Below, piece by piece: positions 1 through 5,093 of a stretch of 5,093 bases of DNA. Position 1 is the stretch's first letter. Each line of letters begins with the position of its first letter. The DNA lies in the NCBI GenBank assembly GCA_026984355.1, contig JALSSG010000026.1:1-5093 (forward strand), in the 5' to 3' direction. Under the pieces are notes generated by a model. The model was not told the origin of the DNA. It was given only the letters and a program-made list of their open reading frames with translations, and searched no databases. This stretch comes from Hydrogenothermaceae bacterium (GTDB lineage Bacteria > Aquificota > Aquificia > Aquificales > Hydrogenothermaceae). A program made the translations under genes and the position numbers.

Positions 1-151
1 CAGTTTCTCCAACATCAACAAAACCTCCAGGTATAGCAAGACCTGTAGGAAAGTTTTTCCTTTCTATAAGAACGATACCTTTGAACCTGTCTTTTTCATC
101 AAAAATCTGTACAATTCCGTCTGTAGCTAATAAAGGTGTTTTAATGTTCAT
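1..151 (-). CDS. Nudix hydrolase, N-terminal part (runs off the left edge)
   Basis: Only the first 50 codons are visible, read from an ATG at 151 down to the window edge. The translation begins MNIKTPLLATDGIVQIF and contains PGGFVDVGET at residues 41-50, which is the opening of the Nudix box (G43, five residues, E49); the REuxEExGu half lies outside the window. Nudix enzymes hydrolyse nucleoside diphosphates linked to another moiety, in the cytoplasm. The N-terminal TPLLATDGIV followed by a compact strand resembles ADP-ribose pyrophosphatase-type members such as the archaeal MJ1149 group, but substrate cannot be fixed from this fragment. The start lies inside the last codons of the upstream permease gene (11-nt overlap), so it is probably translationally coupled to it and belongs to the ribD operon. 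The family call is solid; the specificity is open. Confidence 0.9.
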   Translation of the reverse strand, partial: MNIKTPLLATDGIVQIFDEKDRFKGIVLIERKNFPTGLAIPGGFVDVGET

Positions 152-902
152 TTTCTGCCTCATAGATACTGTCTAATGTAAGGTATATACCAATAATTAT
201 AATACTTATAGATATTATTTTTTTGAATGTAGAGACTTTTACCTTTTTTGTAAGTTTATCTCCTATAAATACTCCAATAATTACACCTGGAACAGAAAAA
301 AGAAAAAACATAAGGTCAAAGTTTGCCCATACATTTTTATTTGGTACATAAAATAAAATTCTAAATATTGCCTGAATAAAAAATGCTATTGATATTATTA
401 GTTTAAATTCTTCTTTATGTTTTATTTTCTGGTTTAGATATATAGCAAATAGTGGTCCACTTGTCCCTAAAAGTCCTGAAACTACTCCAGCAAATAAACC
501 TATTGTATATCCAGTTATTTGATTATCAGGCAGTTTAAAATTTTTTAATTTATTAATCTGAATAAAAAAATCGTAGATTCCAAGAAGTACTATAGTTATT
601 CCTAAGATAAATTTCAGTGTTAATGAAGGTATTATTCCAAGCATATAAGAACCAATTCCTATACCAAAAAAAGAACCTACAGAAAGTGGAATTAGAACTT
701 TAAAATCAGCATTTTTTGTAAAATTCTTTACAGAAAGGTAAATAACTCCAATCATATTGGATACAGCAGAGGAAACTATTACAACCTTTGTATCTATAAA
801 TAGTGGCAAAACTGCTGTTATAAAAACTCCTGCTCCAAAGCCTGTAAAACCCTGAAAAAACCATCCTAACAGGGTTATAAAGAATATAAGTAAATATGTC
901 AT
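141..902 (-). CDS. TauE/SafE (TSUP) family membrane permease
   Basis: This 253-residue, almost wholly hydrophobic protein matches the TSUP family in length and layout. About eight or nine membrane segments are visible, roughly at residues 3-36, 42-60, 68-88, 92-115, 129-156, 166-186, 194-215 and 226-246. The two family-typical glycine-rich repeat motifs are present: GWFFQGFTGFGAG at 13-25 and GLLGTSGPLFAIYL at 143-156. Characterised members export sulfite, sulfoacetate or related organosulfonate anions across the inner membrane; here an anion/sulfur-compound role is inferred from family only. The ATG at 902 gives a first membrane helix beginning immediately, and no nearby alternative start is better, though no clear Shine-Dalgarno is seen in the 14-nt gap after ribD. 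It lies between ribD and the Nudix gene on the same strand, so it is likely cotranscribed. A link to flavin metabolism is not evident from the sequence. Confidence 0.88.
   Translation of the reverse strand: MTYLLIFFITLLGWFFQGFTGFGAGVFITAVLPLFIDTKVVIVSSAVSNMIGVIYLSVKNFTKNADFKVLIPLSVGSFFGIGIGSYMLGIIPSLTLKFILGITIVLLGIYDFFIQINKLKNFKLPDNQITGYTIGLFAGVVSGLLGTSGPLFAIYLNQKIKHKEEFKLIISIAFFIQAIFRILFYVPNKNVWANFDLMFFLFSVPGVIIGVFIGDKLTKKVKVSTFKKIISISIIIIGIYLTLDSIYEAENEH
158..161 (-). promoter_or_regulatory. Ribosome binding site of the Nudix gene
   Basis: On the minus strand GAGG lies 6 nt before the ATG at 151, inside the end of the permease coding region. It supports that ATG as the true start and independent or coupled initiation despite the overlap. 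Confidence 0.55.
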
Positions 903-916
903 GAATTTATTATAGA

Positions 917-2014
917 TTAAGATTTTGGTTTTAAAGAAAGATAAATATCATCATCAAATCTTCTTAAGTCTTCTAAATGAAAGTTATATGCATCTTTTAT
1001 ATTTTCTATGTTTAGATTTCCTATTGAGGATATACCTTCCTTACCTAAGATTTTTGGAGCTATAAATATTGAAAATCTGTCAACTTTTTTAGTTTTTATA
1101 AACTCTGTTATGGTTTGGCTTCCACCTTCTACTAGAACCTGTACTATTTCTAATTTATAAAGAAGACTTAGCAAATCTTTTATATCAAATTTACCATTTA
1201 TTAAAGGTAGTTTTTCAATAGTAATTCCTTTATCTGTTAGTTTTTTTATCTTTTCTTTGTCTGCATTGTTAGAGGTTATTATTATAGTATCTGCTTCTTT
1301 GTTTAGAATTCTTGAATTTTCTGGAATTTTTAGACTTTTGTCTAATATTATTCTTTTTGGTTGTTTTTGTGTTTTTATATTTCTAACAGTTAGTAGCGGA
1401 TTATCAGTTAGAACTGTGTTTATACCAACCAGTACAGCTCCTGCTTCTTTTCTTAGTAAATGGGCATATTCCCTTGATTTTTCGTTTGTAATCCATTTTG
1501 AGCTTCCTGTAAACGATGCAATCTTTCCATCTATTGTTTGAGCTAATTTAAGATGAATAAATGGACGCTTTTTTGTTATAAATGTAAAAAAATCTTCATT
1601 TAGCTTTTTTGCATATTCTTCCAAAACACCTGTTTTGACCTGAATTCCTTTTTCCTTAAGAATTTTTATTCCTTTTCCTGATACTTGAGGATTTGGGTCT
1701 TTTGTTGCTATTACTACTTTTTTGAATTTGTGGTTTATGATTGCATCAGTACATGGAGGTGTTCTTCCATAATGACAGCAAGGTTCTAAAGTTATGTATA
1801 TTGTCGCTCCTTCTAAGGAATATCCCTTTTTTAGTGCATCGTTTATAGCTTCAATTTCTGCGTGAGGATTTCCTGCACCTTTATGATATCCTTTACCTAA
1901 TATTTTTCCATTTTTTACTATAACAGCACCTACGGTAGGATTTGGATGGGTTATTCCTTTTTGCTTATAAGCAAGCTCTAAAGCAAGGCTCATAAAAAAG
2001 TTATCGCTTTTCAT
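917..2014 (-). CDS. ribD: Riboflavin biosynthesis protein RibD, bifunctional deaminase/reductase
   Basis: RibD carries out two consecutive cytoplasmic steps of riboflavin synthesis: deamination of 2,5-diamino-6-ribosylamino-pyrimidinone 5'-phosphate, then NADPH-dependent reduction of the ribosyl side chain. The 365-residue length is normal for the two-domain enzyme. The deaminase domain (about 1-145) has the zinc site: HAE at 51-53 with H51 as ligand and E53 as the proton shuttle, then PCCHYGRTPPC at 78-88 with ligands C79 and C88. The reductase domain (about 150-362) shows HLKLAQTIDGKIA at 154-166, KWITNEKSRE at 173-182, VGINTVLTDNPLLTVR at 196-211 and VEGGSQ at 295-300. All key residues look intact. 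An in-frame TAA two codons upstream bounds the start, so the ATG at 2014 is the first possible start. No riboswitch fits in the 56-bp upstream gap. It heads a minus-strand cluster with a TauE-like permease and a Nudix hydrolase. Confidence 0.97.
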   Translation of the reverse strand: MKSDNFFMSLALELAYKQKGITHPNPTVGAVIVKNGKILGKGYHKGAGNPHAEIEAINDALKKGYSLEGATIYITLEPCCHYGRTPPCTDAIINHKFKKVVIATKDPNPQVSGKGIKILKEKGIQVKTGVLEEYAKKLNEDFFTFITKKRPFIHLKLAQTIDGKIASFTGSSKWITNEKSREYAHLLRKEAGAVLVGINTVLTDNPLLTVRNIKTQKQPKRIILDKSLKIPENSRILNKEADTIIITSNNADKEKIKKLTDKGITIEKLPLINGKFDIKDLLSLLYKLEIVQVLVEGGSQTITEFIKTKKVDRFSIFIAPKILGKEGISSIGNLNIENIKDAYNFHLEDLRRFDDDIYLSLKPKS

Positions 2015-2023
2015 AGCTTATAT

Positions 2024-2029
2024 ATTATA
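2024..2029 (-). promoter_or_regulatory. Putative -10 element for the ribD operon
   Basis: The minus strand reads TATAAT here, a perfect sigma-70 -10 hexamer. It would place transcription initiation near 2016-2018, leaving only about 2-4 nt before the ribD ATG, so the message would be almost leaderless; this agrees with the absence of a Shine-Dalgarno. The -35 region is poor (TGGAAG at a 16-nt spacer). In so AT-rich a background a chance hexamer is possible. Confidence 0.4.
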
Positions 2030-2031
2030 AT
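2026..2031 (+). promoter_or_regulatory. Putative -10 element for the RHH-PAS-GGDEF-EAL / ZIP operon
   Basis: The plus strand reads TATAAT, overlapping the minus-strand -10 so that ATTATAAT at 2024-2031 is self-complementary. Initiation would fall near 2038, giving a leader of about 33 nt that includes the GGGTG ribosome site. No good -35 is seen 16-18 nt upstream (that stretch is the start of ribD); TTATCG at a 19-nt spacer is the nearest, weak candidate. Confidence 0.4.
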
Positions 2032-2048
2032 AAGTCTTGGTTATTCTT

Positions 2049-2063
2049 CCATACTAAATAGGG
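2049..2063. promoter_or_regulatory. Imperfect palindrome, possible operator
   Basis: CCATACTAAATAGGG is an odd-length imperfect palindrome with five of seven symmetric pairs complementary (CC/GG, TA/TA and the inner T/A). It lies between the predicted start of plus-strand transcription and the ATG at 2071, where a repressor site would act. The adjacent gene encodes a ribbon-helix-helix-like domain, and RHH dimers bind short palindromes, so autoregulation is conceivable. Only one copy is visible and AT-rich DNA yields such symmetry by chance. Confidence 0.2.
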
Positions 2064-2065
2064 TG
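2061..2065 (+). promoter_or_regulatory. Ribosome binding site of the RHH-PAS-GGDEF-EAL gene
   Basis: GGGTG sits 5 nt before the ATG at 2071 and resembles the GGAGGTG consensus. With an in-frame TAG at 2059-2061, it fixes the ATG at 2071 as the start. Confidence 0.55.
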
Positions 2066-2070
2066 TAAAT

Positions 2071-3891
2071 ATGGCTACAAATAAACCGATATTAAGTGTA
2101 ATTGTAGATAGAAGGCTTAGAAATAAGTTAGAAAAATATGCAAAAGAAAGAAAGACATCTCTTTCTAAAATAGCTGCTTATTTTATCCAGAGAGGAATTG
2201 AATGTGAAAAAAATACTATAGAGGATTTAGGAATTTCTATATTAGACCTATTTCCTGAACTTATATGGATAAAGGATGCGTCTTTACGATATAAATATGC
2301 AAATAAAAAGTTTTTAGATTTTTTTAATATAAACTCATTTTCAAAAATTAAGGATAAGTTAGATTTAGATTTTCTTGATGAGGAAACAGCCAAAACATGT
2401 TTATATGGTGATATGTTAGTTATTAATACCAAAAGCAGTTTTGAAGGTGTAGAGATACTATATAAAAATGAGCATAAATACTATCTTGAGGTTAATAAAA
2501 TTCCTATCTTTGATAAAGAAAACAACTTTGTAGGTATTCTTGGAATAGCAAGGGATATTACTCATGAAATGGCACTTAGGGAAAAATTAAAGGAAACTAC
2601 AGAGAAGTTAGATAAATTTGTTAAGGACAGCTCTTCTTTATGTAATACAGATTTTTTAACTAATCTACCAAATAGAATAAAGTTTATAGATATAGTTTTA
2701 GAAGAGTTAAAATCGGATATTGATATTTTAGAACCTTCGTATTTAATTCTTATTGATATATACAATTTTAAATTCTTTAATAAAATTTATGGAATTGATA
2801 TAGGAAATGAGTACATTAAAAAGGCTTCTGAGGAGCTCCTACATTTCTTCCAGAATTTAGATGTTAGATATGAAATTGGAAGAATTGGAGATGATACTTT
2901 TAGTGTTTTTATAAAGGGGGAAGTTGATATAGATAGTATTTCAAATCAAATAAAAAATATCATTGAAAATATCTATATAAGAGATAGTTATGGAAAAATT
3001 ATAAAGGTACCGGAAGTTCTTATTGTATCCTGCAAAGTTTTACCTGATGAGCGTTTAAATGTTGATAATGTTTTAACTCAACTTGAAATAGAGCTATCAA
3101 AACACAAAAATTTGTATGTAAAAAATAGTTTTGATGATTTTTCTTCTAATCCTGTAATTAGAAATTGTGAAAATCACAGCATATTATATGATGCAGTTGA
3201 AAATGGTAACATAGTTCCATATGTACAGGGGATTTATTCTGTTAAAGATAATAGCTTACTTGGTTATGAGGTTTTGTTTAGAGTCAAAAATAATGGACAG
3301 CTTATAGAGGCTAAAGACTTTATATTTACAGCTTATGCTACAGGGTTAATCCTATCTATTGATAAACTTATCTTAAAACATATTAATAAGATTAAATCAA
3401 AAATTAATAAAAAACTATTTTTAAATATAAGCTATATGTCTGTTTATCATTGTGAAACCACCTCAAATGAGTTTATAGATTTACTCATAAGCTTGAGAGA
3501 TAAAGCCAGTTTTGAGATTTCTGAATCTGAATTTGTTGAAAATCTAAGGATTATTAAAAAGATTGCAAATAAATATAACTTAAACATGATTTTTGATAAT
3601 TTTGGAGAAGACCATTGTCCTATTAAACTTATAGTAGATATATACGAAAATAGCCATACTCCTCTTTTGAAATTTGATAAAGATTTGATAAACAGCATTC
3701 TTTATAACAAGAAAAATGAAGCTATTGTAAAAGCCATAGTAGATTTTGCTAAAGCTTCTGGAATAGGAACAATAGCTGTTGGTGTTGAAAATGACCAGAT
3801 GTATGAGAAGATAAAATCAATAGGTATTGATTACTGTCAGGGTTATTTCTTAGAGAAACCTAAATCTATAGAAAATATTTTAGTAGCCTGA
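2071..3891 (+). CDS. RHH-PAS-GGDEF-EAL regulatory protein with degenerate c-di-GMP domains
   Basis: This 606-residue soluble protein has no signal peptide or membrane helix. In order: a ribbon-helix-helix-like unit (about 6-46: strand ILSVIVD, helix RRLRNKLEKYAKER, turn KTS, helix LSKIAAYFIQRGIE); a PAS domain (about 55-164); a short charged coiled-coil-like linker (165-190); a GGDEF domain (190-345) with DFLTNLPNR at 194-202; and an EAL domain (about 368-606). The GGDEF signature reads RIGDDTF at 271-277, the metal-site DID motif is DIY, FK..ND is FK..NK, and there is no RxxD inhibitory site. In EAL, E400 (EVLFR), N452, E485, K534 and Q590 are kept, but DDFG is DNFG (509-512) and AEGVE is AVGVE (569-573). 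It is therefore probably neither cyclase nor active phosphodiesterase, but a c-di-GMP or PAS-signal receptor. The RHH unit suggests DNA binding or dimerisation. An in-frame stop just upstream fixes the start. It precedes a ZIP transporter gene by 9 nt. Confidence 0.9.
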   Translation: MATNKPILSVIVDRRLRNKLEKYAKERKTSLSKIAAYFIQRGIECEKNTIEDLGISILDLFPELIWIKDASLRYKYANKKFLDFFNINSFSKIKDKLDLDFLDEETAKTCLYGDMLVINTKSSFEGVEILYKNEHKYYLEVNKIPIFDKENNFVGILGIARDITHEMALREKLKETTEKLDKFVKDSSSLCNTDFLTNLPNRIKFIDIVLEELKSDIDILEPSYLILIDIYNFKFFNKIYGIDIGNEYIKKASEELLHFFQNLDVRYEIGRIGDDTFSVFIKGEVDIDSISNQIKNIIENIYIRDSYGKIIKVPEVLIVSCKVLPDERLNVDNVLTQLEIELSKHKNLYVKNSFDDFSSNPVIRNCENHSILYDAVENGNIVPYVQGIYSVKDNSLLGYEVLFRVKNNGQLIEAKDFIFTAYATGLILSIDKLILKHINKIKSKINKKLFLNISYMSVYHCETTSNEFIDLLISLRDKASFEISESEFVENLRIIKKIANKYNLNMIFDNFGEDHCPIKLIVDIYENSHTPLLKFDKDLINSILYNKKNEAIVKAIVDFAKASGIGTIAVGVENDQMYEKIKSIGIDYCQGYFLEKPKSIENILVA

Positions 3892-3894
3892 GAT
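3890..3894 (+). promoter_or_regulatory. Weak ribosome binding site deciding a TTG start
   Basis: GAGAT overlaps the TGA stop of the upstream gene and lies 6 nt before the TTG at 3901. It is one mismatch from GAGGT. It supports TTG over the downstream ATGs and suggests termination-reinitiation between the two genes. Confidence 0.35.
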
Positions 3895-3900
3895 AGTAAA

Positions 3901-4677
3901 TTGAATTTAGAGCTTGCACTTTATGGTATAACTGCCAGTTTTTTAGCTGGTATGATGACAGTTATAGGTGCGTTTCCTGCTTTTTTTAATAAAAAAATTT
4001 CCCCAAAAACAGAAGATATATTACTTGGATTCAGTGCTGGAATAATGCTTGCAGCATCTTTTTTTTCTCTATTAAATCCTTCAATTGAACTTGCTGAAAA
4101 AAATTATGAAAGTAAATTTTTAGCAGCTGTTATTGTTTCATTTGGCCTTTCTTTAGGAGCGGTGATTTTTTTCTTTATAGATAGATTTATTCCTGAAGAT
4201 TACTTTATAAGTATAGATTATAAAGATATTAAAGATATCAAAAGTGTATGGATTTTTATTCTTGCTATAACAGTTCATAACTTTCCAGAGGGAATGTCCT
4301 CTGCTATAGGATTTTTAACTGGAGATATATATAAGGGAATAGCACTTGCCAGTGGAATAGGTATTCAGAATATGCCTGAAGGTCTTGCTGTTGCTTTAGC
4401 TCTTGTTTCGAAAGGTTATCCAGTATCAAGGGCATTATTTATAGCTTTTTTATCTGGAATTGTAGAACCTATTGGCGGAATATTTGGGATTATAACCTTT
4501 GGGTTTAGTCATATTGTACTTCCTGTTGGTCTTGCATTTGCAGCTGGTGCTATGATTTTTGTTATAAGTAAGGAGATAATTCCTCAGACTCATAAAAAAG
4601 GTTATGAGATGGAAGCCACTACCGGTCTTTTGATAGGTTTTATTTTAATGATGATTCTTGATGTTGCTTTGGGATGA
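3901..4677 (+). CDS. ZIP-family divalent metal transporter, GufA type
   Basis: This 258-residue polytopic inner-membrane protein belongs to the ZIP family, which moves Zn2+, Fe2+ or related divalent cations into the cytoplasm. About eight membrane segments are visible. The helix-4 metal motif is HNFPEG (126-131; H126, N127, E130), and the helix-5 motif is QNMPEG (156-161; Q156, N157, E160). Glutamine in place of the ZupT histidine is characteristic of GufA-type members, including the structurally studied Bordetella ZIP, so the binuclear site looks intact. E189 in SGIVEPIGG is the further family-typical acidic residue. The TTG at 3901 is preferred because the reading begins with the complete first helix; the ATG pair at 3952-3957 would cut into it. 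A weak GAGAT site lies 6 nt before the TTG. It follows the PAS-GGDEF-EAL gene by 9 nt in the same frame, so the two are probably cotranscribed and translationally linked. The exact metal cannot be read from sequence. Confidence 0.92.
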   Translation: MNLELALYGITASFLAGMMTVIGAFPAFFNKKISPKTEDILLGFSAGIMLAASFFSLLNPSIELAEKNYESKFLAAVIVSFGLSLGAVIFFFIDRFIPEDYFISIDYKDIKDIKSVWIFILAITVHNFPEGMSSAIGFLTGDIYKGIALASGIGIQNMPEGLAVALALVSKGYPVSRALFIAFLSGIVEPIGGIFGIITFGFSHIVLPVGLAFAAGAMIFVISKEIIPQTHKKGYEMEATTGLLIGFILMMILDVALG

Positions 4678-4681
4678 TATT

Positions 4682-5093
4682 TTAAAGGGTTTGGAGTTTC
4701 TTTCTCACCGCTTTTTTTATCTGTTTTTTTCTTATTTTTATGGATTTTTCTTTTTTGTGTAAAACCTCTGGAGCATAAAGTAAAATACCAAGTACAAGTA
4801 ATAAAAATCCTATACCTATGAAGTCCATAAATTTGTAATGGGGTGCTTTTATAATAACTTCTCTAAGTATCGCTATTAGGGTGGTTTTTATAACTGTTGG
4901 TACATCAACTCTTCTTTCTCTAAGATATATAATCATTAATCTAAATAACTCTGTAAGGATAAAAATGTATATAAATTTTGCGATTAACTCTTCAAATGGA
5001 ACAGTTCTTGATATAAGGTCTTCTCCTATATCTAAAAGAGCCAAAAAACCAAGATAAAATAAAAGAATTATTAGAAAAACAATAAATAGGTCT
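4682..5093 (-). CDS. PsiE-family membrane protein, 5' end outside the window
   Basis: The frame is open from the stop at 4682-4684 to the right edge, giving 136 visible residues. Three or four membrane segments are visible. The segment DLFIVFLIILLFYLGFLALL precedes an acidic stretch (DIGED); then IAKFIYIFILTELFRLMIIY, a basic loop with LRERRVDVP, TVIKTTLIAILREVII, and a last helix FIGIGFLLLVLGILLY. The tail is very lysine/arginine-rich and cytoplasmic by the positive-inside rule. This order, and the ELFRLMI..YLRERR..VP..I..T..AI.RE core, match the phosphate-starvation-inducible PsiE family, whose biochemical role is unknown. A TTG at 5042-5044 could be mistaken for the start, but the membrane helix encoded just before it is part of the family fold, so the gene begins beyond 5093. 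It is convergent with the ZIP gene, with 4 nt between the stops. Phosphate regulation cannot be judged without its promoter. Confidence 0.75.
   Translation of the reverse strand, partial: DLFIVFLIILLFYLGFLALLDIGEDLISRTVPFEELIAKFIYIFILTELFRLMIIYLRERRVDVPTVIKTTLIAILREVIIKAPHYKFMDFIGIGFLLLVLGILLYAPEVLHKKEKSIKIRKKQIKKAVRKKLQTL
4688..4718 (+). terminator. Possible intrinsic terminator of the ZIP operon
   Basis: GGT...GAG (4688-4696) can pair with CTCACC (4704-4709) as a six-pair stem with a 3-nt bulge and a 7-nt loop, followed after GC by seven T residues (4712-4718). It lies 10 nt past the ZIP stop, inside the 3' coding end of the convergent gene. The stem is weak, and the T tracts also encode the lysine-rich tail of the opposite gene, so this may be coincidental. 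Confidence 0.25.

Noticed and set aside
1257..1541. Plus-strand open frame of 94 codons
   Set aside because: It is antisense to the reductase part of ribD, where the intact family motifs are on the minus strand; no recognisable domain or ribosome site.
2015..2070. FMN riboswitch before ribD
   Set aside because: The gap is only 56 bp and contains none of the conserved RFN-element helices.
2178..2432. Minus-strand open frame of 84 codons
   Set aside because: Antisense shadow of the PAS-encoding region of the regulator gene.
2562..2765. Minus-strand open frame of 67 codons
   Set aside because: Antisense shadow of the linker and GGDEF region.
3447..3698. Minus-strand open frame of 83 codons
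   Set aside because: Antisense shadow of the EAL domain coding sequence.
3952..3957. ATGATG as the start of the ZIP gene
   Set aside because: It would truncate the first membrane helix, and no better ribosome site precedes it; TTG 3901 gives the full fold.
4366..4383. Gln in place of His in the second HNxPEG motif, as a possible loss of transport
   Set aside because: GufA-type ZIP proteins normally use Gln at this metal ligand, so this is a subfamily mark, not degeneration.

Overview
The window is very AT-rich. Coding strands favour AGA/AGG for arginine and ATA for isoleucine, and genes are packed with 4-56 bp gaps or short overlaps. Together with a TauE-type permease, this composition fits a compact chemolithotrophic thermophile such as a Hydrogenothermaceae member of Aquificota (Sulfurihydrogenibium/Persephonella-like). 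That placement is inference from composition and gene content; an AT-rich Campylobacterota genome is the main alternative. There is no RNA gene, CRISPR array, insertion sequence or integrase, and no gap longer than 56 bp.

Layout. The left part (1-2014) is a minus-strand operon read right to left: ribD (bifunctional riboflavin deaminase/reductase), a TauE/SafE-family membrane permease 14 nt downstream, and a Nudix hydrolase whose start overlaps the end of the permease gene by 11 nt and which runs off the left edge. A 56-bp divergent intergenic region (2015-2070) separates it from a plus-strand pair. The first gene of that pair is a 606-residue protein with a ribbon-helix-helix-like N-terminus, a PAS domain, and degenerate GGDEF and EAL domains. 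Nine nt after its stop, and in the same frame, is a GufA-type ZIP metal transporter with a TTG start. The right edge holds a convergent PsiE-family membrane protein, separated from the ZIP gene by only 4 nt; its 5' end lies outside the window.

How it fits together. ribD supplies flavin precursors; the permease and the Nudix enzyme appear co-transcribed with it but have no proven pathway link. The most unusual element is the plus-strand pair. A protein that looks catalytically dead in both cyclic-di-GMP domains, yet carries a putative DNA-binding RHH module and a PAS sensor, sits directly upstream of a divalent-metal transporter. A reasonable hypothesis is a sensor/c-di-GMP-responsive regulator that acts on its own divergent promoter region and on metal uptake. 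The intergenic region contains a self-complementary ATTATAAT that gives a -10 hexamer on both strands, and an imperfect palindrome just before the regulator's start.
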